DNA of 64,000 bases. It comes from Desulfomonilaceae bacterium. GTDB taxonomy: Bacteria > Desulfobacterota > Desulfomonilia > Desulfomonilales > Desulfomonilaceae. The position numbers and the translations under genes were made by a program. Below, one piece after another: positions 45,791-54,397 of the stretch. The notes under the pieces are model-generated. The model made no database searches and was not told the origin of the DNA. It saw nothing but the letters and a program-made list of their open reading frames with translations. Position 1 is the first letter of the stretch. Every line of letters begins with the position of its first letter. The stretch is from the NCBI GenBank assembly GCA_031082285.1, contig JAVHLK010000002.1:1-64000 (forward strand), given 5' to 3'.

Positions 45791-48192
45791 TAATCTTGCC
45801 TCACCCCATCATTAGCCCGTTCCATGCTCACGATACCGGAGCAGTATGCTTTTCCTTGACCGGCTCGATTGGCCTGGGGAATGCCTCCCATGGACATGAC
45901 CTTGAGCTTCCCCTTCTTGGGTTTGACTGCCAATTTGTCTTCGGGATTTCCCGTTTCAAACGCGACCGCCGAGGAACCCGGCTTCAATTTGATGATGCGG
46001 ACCCCTTGAGCCGGCCCGGAGAGTACGGGTATTTGCTCGAGCGGGAAAACCAATAGGTGACCCGATGTGGAAGCCGTTGCCATGAGGGTCCCCGTCTCCG
46101 GAATGACCCCCAGCGTCTCGTCGTCGCCCCGAAGATTGACCAGTTTCCTTCCCATGCGTTTGGTCGGCTCACGAAGGATTTCATAATCGAAGCGAAAGCC
46201 TTTTCCGGAGCGCGTCACGACCACCCCGTGATTCGGCCCGGTCGGTAAGTTCACTTCCGGTTGTTCTTGTGTTCGCTCCGGCACGTGGAACATCTCGAAC
46301 TGGACCTCATCTTCGTCGAGGGACGCGTCGGCTGTCCCAACGTCATCCATGGGTTCCGTCCCCTCCGCTTCAGGCTGAACCGGATCGGGAGCTATCATGC
46401 CCACGACTGATTCTCCATCGCCGAAGCCCAGCAGATTGCCGATCGGCTCACCGAACCCGGTGGTGGCGGGAATGTCGATGGCACGTACGACATAGACCTT
46501 GCCCAAATTCGAGAAGAGTGCCACGGTACGGCCCGTGTTCACCCGTACCAGACCAAACAGACCGTCCCCTTCACGGAACTTGAGCGCGGATGAATCCTCC
46601 ACCTCGCTCTTGATGCGCCGGATCCACCCCTGGCGGGACAGAATTACCGTGGCGTCCTCGTGATCCACAAACTCTTCCGGATCGTACTCCAGAGCCGTGG
46701 CTTCACCCTCCGAAACAATACCGGTACGTCGCGCGTCCCCGAATTTTCGAGAGATTTCCGCCAGTTCGTTGTCGACTATGAGCCACAAACGCTCCGAACT
46801 CGCAAGATCGCTCTCTAGTTCTCGCGCTTCACGCATCTTAACGGTAAGTTCCTCCAGAAGCTTGCCTATTTCCATGCCGACGAGCTTGTAGAGGCGCATC
46901 TCCAGAATGGCATCCACCTGTTCGTCATCCAGGGCAAAGTGGTCCTTGAGCCCTTGCCCGGCTTCCTGTCTGCTCCGTGCCGATCGGATGATCGCGAGGG
47001 CCTTGTCCAGATCCTGAAACAGGATGCGGAAACCTTCCAATATGTGGATGCGCTTCTGAAGGATGTCCAGTCGGTGCTGCAATCGTAGGACCGTTTTTTC
47101 GTACCGGAAGTCGAGAAAGTACCTCACGATTCGGTCAAGCCCCAGCCGGTCCGGCACCCCCTGCGGGGTGATGGCAATAAAGTTGATCAGGAAATTGATC
47201 TGCAACTCCGTGTGCTTGTACAGGAACGCCATTACCGAGTCGGGCTTTACGTCCGCGCCCTTGAGCTCCAGCACGATCCTCACGTCCTGGGTGCTCTCGT
47301 CTCGGACGTCATGAACATGCTTGAGCTTCTTGTCTCTTATCAGTGTCGCGATACGCTCTATGAGCCTGGATTTGTTGATCGAGTACGGAATCGAAGTGAC
47401 GATGAGATGCGCTCGCCCGCGGCCCTGATCTTCGAGTTCAAACGTCCCCCGAACCGTAACCGATCCATGTCCGGTGGCGTAGATCTCGGCAAGCCGGTCG
47501 GGCTGATCCAGAATCTCGCCCCCTGTCGGGAAATCAGGGCCTTTGATGTGCTTGAGCAAACCTCGTGTATCCAGGTCGGGGCTCTTGATTGCGGCTCGAC
47601 AGGCTGAGATCACCTCTCGAAGGTTGTGCGGCGGGAATGAGCAGCTCATGCCCACCGCGATTCCGGACGATCCGTTGAGGAGCAGATTGGGCATCGCGGC
47701 GGGGAGCACATCGGGTTCTTGTCCCATGCCGTCGTACGTGGGACTGAACTTCGTGGTGCCTTGATCTATCTCCCTGAGCAGAAGTCCCGCAAAGGGACTC
47801 AAGCGGGTTTCCGTGTAACGCATGGCGGCCGGCGAGTCGCCGTCCACGGACCCGAAGTTTCCCGTGCCTTCAACGAGCGGGTAGCGCAAGCTGAAGTCCT
47901 GCGCCATCCTCACCAGAGAATCGTATGCCGCCTGATCGCCGTGCGGGTGAAACTTACCGATGACTTCTCCGACCACCGCGGCGGATTTCCTCATCCTGGA
48001 CGCATCGCCCAGCCGCATACCGTGCATCGCGTACAGGATGCGTCGGTGTACGGGCTTGAGTCCGTCCCTCACGTCCGGCAACGCGCGGGATACAATCGTG
48101 GAGAGGGCATACGCGAGGTAACGCTTCTCCACCTCGTCATGGAGCGCGGTCTCGACGAGACCTTTGCCTTGTGGTGATAATGATTGTTGCAC
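45790..48192 (-). CDS. parC: DNA topoisomerase IV subunit A
   Basis: An 800-residue subunit carrying the breakage-reunion domain and a C-terminal beta-pinwheel. The active-site tyrosine is Y126 in AMRYTE, and GKFHPHGDQAAYDSL is the quinolone-resistance region. Five pinwheel-like repeats occur after residue 520, without a clear GyrA box. The residue matching Ser83 of E. coli GyrA is Gln (Q87). GTG 48192 follows AAGGAA by about ten bases; TTG 48213 is an alternative that directly abuts its ribosome site. parC precedes parE and overlaps its ATG. Confidence 0.9.
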   Translation of the reverse strand: MQQSLSPQGKGLVETALHDEVEKRYLAYALSTIVSRALPDVRDGLKPVHRRILYAMHGMRLGDASRMRKSAAVVGEVIGKFHPHGDQAAYDSLVRMAQDFSLRYPLVEGTGNFGSVDGDSPAAMRYTETRLSPFAGLLLREIDQGTTKFSPTYDGMGQEPDVLPAAMPNLLLNGSSGIAVGMSCSFPPHNLREVISACRAAIKSPDLDTRGLLKHIKGPDFPTGGEILDQPDRLAEIYATGHGSVTVRGTFELEDQGRGRAHLIVTSIPYSINKSRLIERIATLIRDKKLKHVHDVRDESTQDVRIVLELKGADVKPDSVMAFLYKHTELQINFLINFIAITPQGVPDRLGLDRIVRYFLDFRYEKTVLRLQHRLDILQKRIHILEGFRILFQDLDKALAIIRSARSRQEAGQGLKDHFALDDEQVDAILEMRLYKLVGMEIGKLLEELTVKMREARELESDLASSERLWLIVDNELAEISRKFGDARRTGIVSEGEATALEYDPEEFVDHEDATVILSRQGWIRRIKSEVEDSSALKFREGDGLFGLVRVNTGRTVALFSNLGKVYVVRAIDIPATTGFGEPIGNLLGFGDGESVVGMIAPDPVQPEAEGTEPMDDVGTADASLDEDEVQFEMFHVPERTQEQPEVNLPTGPNHGVVVTRSGKGFRFDYEILREPTKRMGRKLVNLRGDDETLGVIPETGTLMATASTSGHLLVFPLEQIPVLSGPAQGVRIIKLKPGSSAVAFETGNPEDKLAVKPKKGKLKVMSMGGIPQANRAGQGKAYCSGIVSMERANDGVRQD

Positions 48193-49020
48193 GTGTGGAA
48201 TTTCCTTGATCAATCCTTTTTCACAGCTTGGATTCCTCTACTACATCTTATGGGATGTTTCAACGGGACCACAAGATAGCGTAGTCATAAGAAATGGCAA
48301 GCACAAAAACAACGGGGGGAGATTGGGAATCAGACACGAGAAAAACAAGAAAGGACCATACACGAGGGAGCCTGTTCGAGTAGGGGCCCCGCGTGTATCG
48401 CGGGATGCCTGCCCGCAGAGAGAGAAGAGAGGGCAAGCAGAATCCGGGGAAAGGGGCCTTTTGAAAAAGGTCCCCTTCCCCCGGACCCCCATCCCCATAA
48501 ACTTCCAACTCTTCGTAGCGATGCCGGCGACCTGGCGTTCTACGGGAATTCCGGGGACACCATACATAATTCGAGACAGCCGGGGTACACATTACTGATT
48601 CCGTCGACGGGGGCCGCTCTTTCATAGCATCGTTTCCCGGCTCGTCTGTCGTGCATCGTAGTCCTCGGCCGTCCACCCATGTCGCTCGGCGTGGTACTCG
48701 CTTGACGGACTCTTGTGGGGGTGAAGCGTTTGTGGTAACGGTTGAGACGCTGACCCGTCGGAACCCGGCACAGGGACGACCCGAAAGGCCGGGAAAACGT
48801 CGCCGGCAAGAAACGGAGTTATGTCCCTCGAAAACTGGGCGTCAATGGGCTGTTTAACCATTACGCTGTGAGTAGACTTTGCCTTGATTTCACGGCCCGA
48901 ATAAGAGGATCAGGCGTTTTCCAACCGGGCGAGTGGGGTTTCACGCCACGTATGCAGTTTTCGTGCGCCGCAATGCCCTGAGACGACAGGCGAGAGTGAA
49001 CTGGTCGAGGATATCATAAG
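48193..49020. other. long spacer with repeat fragments
   Basis: No gene was supported. A GC-rich palindromic block CCCCGCGTGTATCGCGGGATGCC lies around 48388-48410 and resembles one at 54241-54268. A REP-like piece (AATTCCGGGGACACCATAC) lies at 48548-48566 and the repeat copy at 48587-48632. The ATPase gene's ribosome site GAGG lies near 49005. Confidence 0.45.
48587..48632 (+). repeat. left copy of a repeat bracketing the ATPase/DUF4276 genes
   Basis: The 46 bases begin with a 22-base block starting ACACATTACTGATT and continue with GGCCGCTC and TCATAGCATCG. The same order occurs at 50914-50961 in direct orientation, with two small indels and two substitutions. The two copies lie outside the ATPase and DUF4276-type genes, consistent with an inserted cassette or two REP-like elements. 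Confidence 0.65.
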
Positions 49021-50181
49021 ATGCGAAGTCGAACAGTCCCCATGCGTTTTTCAAAGATCAGGCTCGAGAATTGGAAGAACTTCGCAAGCGTCGACATCTC
49101 ACTCGAACAGCGCGCTTTCCTGGTGGGGCCCAATGCATCGGGGAAATCCAACTTCATTGATGTACTTAGATTCTTGCGTGATTTGGCCTCTGTTGGTGGC
49201 GGCTTTCGCGAAGCCGTACGCAGGCGCGGCGGTGTGAGTGCGATCCGCTGTCTTGCCGCGCGACGCAATCCGGATGTTCGAGTCCGCGTGGTCGTCGAGC
49301 CTGCCGGCAACTCGCCGCGGTGGGCATACGATCTCCGTTTCAATCAGGATAACCAGCGCCGACCAATTGTGAAACAGGAGACGGTATTGCGAGATGGGGA
49401 GACCGTGCTGGATCGCCCGGACGACGAGGACATGGAAGATCAGGAGCGTCTGACCCAAACGCACCTCGAACAGGTGAATGTGAACCGTGATTTCCGAGAA
49501 ATCGTGACCTTTTTCCAGTCAGTGCGGTACTTACACATCGTTCCACAACTCGTACGTGAGCCGGACCGGTCAGTAGGGAGAACCGGCGATCCTTTCGGAG
49601 GAGATTTCCTCGAGCAAATCGCCAAGACTCCGGAGCGTACGCGCAACGCACGCCTGAGAAGAATCCAAGATGCGCTTCGTGTTGCAGTTCCACAACTACT
49701 CGAAATTGCATTATGGCGCGATGCACGGGGCACACCGCACCTGCGCGGGAAATACGAACACTGGCGTCCACAAGGCGCATGGCAGACCGAAGAGCAGTTT
49801 TCCGATGGTACCCTCCGACTCATGGGCCTCCTCTGGGCGACCATGGACGGAAGCGGACCCTTGCTTCTCGAGGAACCGGAGCTTTCTCTTCATCCGGAAA
49901 TCGTTCGTTTCCTTCCCCAGATGTTCGCTCGTATCCAGCGGAGGTCGGGACGGCAAATCCTCATCAGCACTCACTCAGTTGACCTGCTCCGCGATGATGG
50001 GATCGGTCTCGATGAAACACTCTTGCTGCGACCGAGCCGAGAGGGCACCGTCATCGAGCCGGCCGGCAAACTTGAGGAGATCAATGACCTTTTGCAGGGC
50101 GGCCTCACGCTCGCCGATGCCGTGATCCCCAGGACACGCCCCGATAGGGTCGAACAACTCACGCTATTCGGGGATTTGTGA
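49021..50181 (+). CDS. AAA/ABC-type ATPase (RecF/SMC-like, COG4637-type)
   Basis: A 386-residue ATPase of the kind found in OLD-like and other phage-defence systems. Motifs are Walker A GPNASGKSN (36-44), the ABC signature-like FSDGTLRLMG (260-269), Walker B LLLEEPELSLH (281-291) and the switch histidine in ISTHSVDLL (315-323). The N terminus KIRLENWKNF is typical of the family. It lacks a C-terminal nuclease domain. The gene ends in TGA one base before the next ATG, so the DUF4276-type protein is probably its partner. ATG 49042 is an alternative start. Confidence 0.85.
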   Translation: MRSRTVPMRFSKIRLENWKNFASVDISLEQRAFLVGPNASGKSNFIDVLRFLRDLASVGGGFREAVRRRGGVSAIRCLAARRNPDVRVRVVVEPAGNSPRWAYDLRFNQDNQRRPIVKQETVLRDGETVLDRPDDEDMEDQERLTQTHLEQVNVNRDFREIVTFFQSVRYLHIVPQLVREPDRSVGRTGDPFGGDFLEQIAKTPERTRNARLRRIQDALRVAVPQLLEIALWRDARGTPHLRGKYEHWRPQGAWQTEEQFSDGTLRLMGLLWATMDGSGPLLLEEPELSLHPEIVRFLPQMFARIQRRSGRQILISTHSVDLLRDDGIGLDETLLLRPSREGTVIEPAGKLEEINDLLQGGLTLADAVIPRTRPDRVEQLTLFGDL

Positions 50182-50182
50182 G

Positions 50183-50791
50183 ATGCCTGGTGCCGTGGTC
50201 ATCTCTGCTGCCGTGGAGGGAATTGTAGACGAGTCCGTGATTCGCAGGCTGGTCACATACGTGGGCGCGATTCCCGGAAGCATCTGCGGAAAGACCGGCA
50301 AACAGGATATCCGTCTGAGGATTCAAGGGTATAATAGCGCTGCTCAACGCACCCCCTGGATTGTGCTCGTCGATCTGGACAACGATGCTCATTGCGCTCC
50401 CCCCTTGCGTGCTGCGTGGTTACCCAATCCTGCGCCTCAGATGTGCTTTCGAGTTGCGGTGCGTCAAGTCGAAGCCTGGTTATTGGCTGATCGCGAGAGG
50501 ATAGCCTCGTATCTCGCAGTGCGACGCGATATGATACCCGGCGATCCGGAATCCCTGGCGAATGCCAAAGATACATTGGTAAATCTCGCTCGCAAATCGC
50601 GGCGCAGGGAAATTCGGGAAGACATGGTGCCGAGGATTGGGAGCGGCAGAAGTGTTGGTCCCGCGTATTCGTCTAGAGTCATCGAGTTCGCTTCGAGACA
50701 TTGGCGGCCCGATGTTGCACGCTTGTACGCTGAGAGTCTGTCTCGCGCCGTCGAGTGTTTGAGGTCTTTGACAATAAGCCGGCGGTGCTAG
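50183..50791 (+). CDS. DUF4276-type protein with TOPRIM-like motifs
   Basis: A 202-residue protein. AVEGIVDE (10-17) places a Glu and an Asp like the first TOPRIM motif, and VLVDLDND (61-68) gives the D-x-D. RQVEAWLLAD (94-103) is the conserved-looking core of DUF4276-type proteins. It follows the ATPase by one base, so the pair resembles an OLD-family nuclease split into two chains. This reading is inference from motifs. Its transcription probably depends entirely on the ATPase gene promoter. Confidence 0.65.
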   Translation: MPGAVVISAAVEGIVDESVIRRLVTYVGAIPGSICGKTGKQDIRLRIQGYNSAAQRTPWIVLVDLDNDAHCAPPLRAAWLPNPAPQMCFRVAVRQVEAWLLADRERIASYLAVRRDMIPGDPESLANAKDTLVNLARKSRRREIREDMVPRIGSGRSVGPAYSSRVIEFASRHWRPDVARLYAESLSRAVECLRSLTISRRC

Positions 50792-51097
50792 AGAGAAAGC
50801 CTGTTTCGGCCGAAAGGAAATGTCCGGGCACCAATCGTTGATCAAGCATTACACCGGTCCCGGATTGCTGAATGCGAACAATCCCGTGAGTCAAATGGAA
50901 GGGAATTCGGGTGACACATTACTGATTCCGTCGACAGGGAGGCCGCTCCCTCATAGCATCGCGCGCAATTCCTGGGACACCATACTTGCTCGCAGAAGCA
51001 AGCAAGAGTCGCGCATGGTGTACCCCGAAGTCGGCGGTCTGATAGTCCGGGTTGAATCCGTCGAAAAGCGGGTGAGGACCGAACAATGATGACGATA
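50792..51097. other. spacer carrying the right repeat copy
   Basis: No gene is supported. The spacer contains the right repeat copy at 50914-50961 and then a REP-like piece AATTCCTGGGACACCATAC (50966-50984), followed by a small hairpin TTGCT-CGCAGA-AGCAA around 50986-51001. The order of the two pieces is inverted relative to the left side. Confidence 0.5.
50914..50961 (+). repeat. right copy of the bracketing repeat
   Basis: Direct repeat of 48587-48632 with the first 22 bases identical and the tail GGCCGCTC...TCATAGCATCG kept. Located 123 bases after the DUF4276-type stop codon. Confidence 0.65.
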
Positions 51098-52072
51098 CTA
51101 TTCCTCGGTCTCTGCTTTCCAATAGAGGTTTCTGAGCCGATTCAGGAGTTCACGGTCTCGCCGGCGGACAACATCATTCGGTGAGCCGTGGGCATTTTCT
51201 GCCGTGTAGTCATAGAATCCTTTGCCGGTCTTGATGCCTTGATGACCCTGACCGGCCAGCCTCAGCAAAGCGGCGGGCGGTTCCGTAGAGGACTCGATGA
51301 GCGGCGTCAGGTGTTCATATACCTTGAGCCACAGGCCCACGCCGCCCATGTCCACGGTCTGAAGCGGGCCAATACTTGCAAGACGAAATCCGAGACTTCC
51401 CTTGACCGCCCTGTCGATATCCTCGGCGCCGGCCACCCCCTGGTCGTACAGGCTGAGCACTTCACGGATCAGGGCCATTTGAATGCGATTCACTATGAAT
51501 CCCGGGAGCTCCCTGTCGACTCTCACGGGAAGCTTCCCGAGCTTCGTAAGCAGCCGATACGTGGTATCCATGGTCTGTTCGCTTGTCCACTTGGATCTCA
51601 CTACCTCGACCGCGGGTACGATGTGCGGGGGATTGAACCAATGGGTTACGACCAATCCGGCTCTGTTCCTGACGGCGCTTCCCATGTCCGCCATGGTTAG
51701 GGACGAGGTGTTGCTCGCCAGTATCGCGTCCTCAGGGCAATACGTTTCCACCTCCGAAAAGAGGCGCCGTTTGAGCGCCAAATCCTCAGGTGCGGCCTCA
51801 GTGATGAACCGGCTCTCCGCCACGCAACGCTTCAGATCCGGCGTTGTCGTCAGTCGGTTGAGGCAGGCGTTCACCGCTGCTCCGTCGATCAGGTCGAACT
51901 GAGCGAACAGCTTCAGGTTCTGTTCGATGAGAGCCGCGGCCCGGTCAAGAACCGACCGGTCGACGTCGAACAGTGAGACCGGATACCCGCCCATGAGGAA
52001 GCTTTGAGCAATGCCGTGCCCCATGATGCCGGCTCCGAGTACCGATACCCGGCGAATATCCTCAAACTTCAT
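51098..52072 (-). CDS. 3-hydroxyacyl-CoA dehydrogenase
   Basis: A 324-residue NAD-dependent enzyme, full length. The NAD motif is VLGAGIMGHGIA (11-22). Other landmarks are SNTSSL, the catalytic-region His in THWFNPPHIVPAVEVV, and GKLPVRVDRELPGFIVNRIQ. It oxidises 3-hydroxyacyl-CoA to 3-oxoacyl-CoA in beta-oxidation. It is the last gene of the minus-strand series with the Liv importer and the acetoacetyl-CoA synthetase-type ligase, separated by 150 bases. It would fit a route that makes or uses acetoacetyl-CoA-like compounds. Confidence 0.92.
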   Translation of the reverse strand: MKFEDIRRVSVLGAGIMGHGIAQSFLMGGYPVSLFDVDRSVLDRAAALIEQNLKLFAQFDLIDGAAVNACLNRLTTTPDLKRCVAESRFITEAAPEDLALKRRLFSEVETYCPEDAILASNTSSLTMADMGSAVRNRAGLVVTHWFNPPHIVPAVEVVRSKWTSEQTMDTTYRLLTKLGKLPVRVDRELPGFIVNRIQMALIREVLSLYDQGVAGAEDIDRAVKGSLGFRLASIGPLQTVDMGGVGLWLKVYEHLTPLIESSTEPPAALLRLAGQGHQGIKTGKGFYDYTAENAHGSPNDVVRRRDRELLNRLRNLYWKAETEE

Positions 52073-52222
52073 GCCGATACCCTCTTTCGCCCCATTATGG
52101 CGATCCCACGAGCACTAATAGTGCGATTCATAAATGCCCACGCCCCGACCCTCAACCAGAGGGCGAGGGGGCAAGCGGATTTGGCACATTGAAAAATGCA
52201 AAGCCAATTGCGAATCGGCGGA

Positions 52223-53164
52223 CTAGACCTGCACTTTGAGCCGGTCCCGCAGGACCCCGATGATCCCGCCTCTGAACCCCAGCACCGCGACCATGAAGAG
52301 GACGCCCATGAAGAAGCTCCAGCTTTCGGTGTAGTTGCTGATTACGTCCCTGAGAAGAATAATCCCGAATGCGCCCAGTGCCGGACCAAAGAGGGTGCCC
52401 ATGCCGCCGGCAATGGTCATCACCACCACTTCACCCGATGTGGTCCAGTAGAGGGAACTCAGTGGGACGAAGTTCTGCAAGAGCGCATAGAGCCCGCCGG
52501 CCAGACCGGAAAAGAACCCCGAAATAACGAAGGCCATGAGCTTGAAACGATCAACGTCGTATCCAATGCTCATGGTACGGTTCCTGTTCTCTCGCAGAGC
52601 CTGCAAGGTGCTGCCAAAGGGAGAATTGACGACTCTGACCATGATTGCCGTAGAGATGACAACGACGAACAGAATGAAGTAGTACAGGTTGATCTCCGGC
52701 CCGAGGTCCAAAGGACCCACCGAAGGCCGGGGGACTCCCTGGAGCCCGTCATCACCTCCGGTGAGTGCCGTCCACTTGAATGCAATGAAATAGAACATCT
52801 GAGCGAACGCCAGCGTGACCATGGTGAAGTAGATTCCCCTTCGTCTGATGCTGGCGAAGCCGATCAGAAAGGCGGCCACACTGCTCACGAGAACGGATCC
52901 GAGCAGTGCCAGCAGTACCGAGGGATACACTCGGATCAGGAGAATGCCGGCCCCGTACGCGCCAATACCGAAAAACGCCGCATGTCCGAACGACAGCATG
53001 CCCGCGTAGCCCAGCACGAGATCGAAGGCCATGGCAAAAAGCGCGAATATAAGAATCTCACTGGCCAGTCCCTCGTACGGAGCGATGAAGGGAAGGGCCG
53101 CCGCCAACAGGAGTACGGCCAACACGGTCAAGTTCTTCTTTGAAAACAGGCCTCGCTTAGTCAT
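52223..53164 (-). CDS. livM: branched-chain amino-acid-type ABC permease
   Basis: A 313-residue membrane permease of the HAAT family (LivM-type). It has about ten hydrophobic segments and the EAA-like region GRxGRxLxAxRENxxxA, here seen as NSPFGSTLQALRENRNRTMS, with GYDVDRFKLMAFVISG and GGMGTLFGPALGA later. Its start overlaps the livH stop by 8 bases, which indicates coupled translation. The family imports branched-chain amino acids, but homologues in anaerobes often handle aromatic or short organic acids. Confidence 0.9.
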   Translation of the reverse strand: MTKRGLFSKKNLTVLAVLLLAAALPFIAPYEGLASEILIFALFAMAFDLVLGYAGMLSFGHAAFFGIGAYGAGILLIRVYPSVLLALLGSVLVSSVAAFLIGFASIRRRGIYFTMVTLAFAQMFYFIAFKWTALTGGDDGLQGVPRPSVGPLDLGPEINLYYFILFVVVISTAIMVRVVNSPFGSTLQALRENRNRTMSIGYDVDRFKLMAFVISGFFSGLAGGLYALLQNFVPLSSLYWTTSGEVVVMTIAGGMGTLFGPALGAFGIILLRDVISNYTESWSFFMGVLFMVAVLGFRGGIIGVLRDRLKVQV

Positions 53165-54035
53165 GAAAGGCCTCTCTTCCGAATAGACCTCGAGGCCTCG
53201 CCAAGAGAAACGCGGCCATGAACAGGTAAATCAGCGTGTTTGCCATGGGAGGCCAGACCATGACTCCTACCGAGATGATTTCTCCGACGATCAACCCTCC
53301 TACGATGGAGCCTGCTATGCTCCCCATCCCCCCGATCACCACAACGACAAAGCAATCGACCAGGAAATCCATTCCCATGAGATGCCTGACATTCTGAATA
53401 GGCGCGGCCAGTACGCCGGCAAGACCGGCAAGACCGGTTCCGAGCGCGACCACCAACGTGATGATACGATTGATGTCGATGCCGAGCGCATCCACCATTT
53501 GGCTGTTATCGGTACCCGCTCTGATGACGGCCCCCAGCCTGGTCTTCGTCAGAAACAGCCACACGGCGATGGAGCACGCTGCGGTAATTGCTATCAGGAA
53601 CAGTCTATACTTGGGGTAATACATGAACCCGAGATTCACCGCACCCGACAAGGATTCCGGTGTGGGGAACGGAACTCCCATGCTTCCGAAGACCATCCTC
53701 ACCACGTCCTGTATGACGAGCATCAGTCCAAAAGTGAGCAGCATGATATAGAGCGGCGGCATGGCGTACAATCGGCGAAACAACAAGACCTCGCAGGCGG
53801 CCCCGAACAATGCCATGATCGCGGGAACGCAGATAAGCGCGACCCAGAAGTTTGGGACGAGGAACGTCATGATTGTGTAAGCCGTGTACGCGCCCAGCAT
53901 GAAAAAGGCTCCGTGTGCAAAATTGATGATCCCCAGGGTACCGAAGATGATCGAGAGGCCGAGCGCGAGAAGAACGTACAGTGACCCCAAAATGAGCCCG
54001 TTGAACAGTTGCATTATGACGAACTGGAAACTCAT
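53157..54035 (-). CDS. livH: branched-chain amino-acid-type ABC permease
   Basis: A 292-residue permease partner of the next gene. NFAHGAFFMLGAYTAY near residue 40 is the classic LivH signature, VIRAGTDNSQMVDALGID is the cytoplasmic loop contacting the ATPase, and VVVIGGMGSIAGSIVGG is near the end. GGAG six bases before ATG 54035 sets the start. It precedes livM in the transcript and overlaps it. Confidence 0.92.
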   Translation of the reverse strand: MSFQFVIMQLFNGLILGSLYVLLALGLSIIFGTLGIINFAHGAFFMLGAYTAYTIMTFLVPNFWVALICVPAIMALFGAACEVLLFRRLYAMPPLYIMLLTFGLMLVIQDVVRMVFGSMGVPFPTPESLSGAVNLGFMYYPKYRLFLIAITAACSIAVWLFLTKTRLGAVIRAGTDNSQMVDALGIDINRIITLVVALGTGLAGLAGVLAAPIQNVRHLMGMDFLVDCFVVVVIGGMGSIAGSIVGGLIVGEIISVGVMVWPPMANTLIYLFMAAFLLARPRGLFGREAFHD

Positions 54036-54397
54036 GGCGAACTCCAACACCCCGGCGACCGAGGGCAAGAAGGCGGGTGCTCCCCGCCTCCGTACGTACA
54101 GGATTTTCCGAATACGGTAACGTTTTGCCGACTGTTCGAGAGTGCCGCGTGCCGCGCCTTCGCGCGGTCACACGGCTCTACGCCGGTGCGGCGTTTCCCA
54201 AATACGGTCGCATATTTCTTGGCCGTCTCGACTTTGGTAGGGGTCCCGCGTTCCGCGCGGGATGCCTGCCCAGGGCACCCACACAGGGGTGCCCCTACAG
54301 AAATTGACAGCCTCGCGTTCACAAGAATACGTGACCGCATTTACGCCATGAAGCACCAAGGTGAGAAAGGTGCACCCGTCATCGATCCGGCTAGAGT
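54036..54397. other. spacer within the liv series, with repeat element
   Basis: The 362 bases between livK and livH hold a palindromic element at 54237-54298 and a 26-base block at 54322-54347 that recurs with seven transitions at 57496-57521. No gene is seen. A repeat-filled gap inside a transporter operon is unusual and may split the transcript. Confidence 0.5.
54237..54298. repeat. palindromic repeat element with GTAGGGG/CCCCTAC ends
   Basis: A 62-base element whose ends GTAGGGG and CCCCTAC pair. It contains CCCGCGTTCCGCGCGGGATGCC and GGGCACCC-ACACA-GGGGTGCCC as nested palindromes. The first block resembles 48388-48410 and the reverse of 43651-43672 and 57348-57372. Confidence 0.65.

Noticed and set aside
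52196-53143. Long hydrophilic frame on the plus strand opposite livM
   Set aside because: The antisense of membrane permease genes gives charged, Gln/His-rich frames like this one; livM on the other strand is clear.
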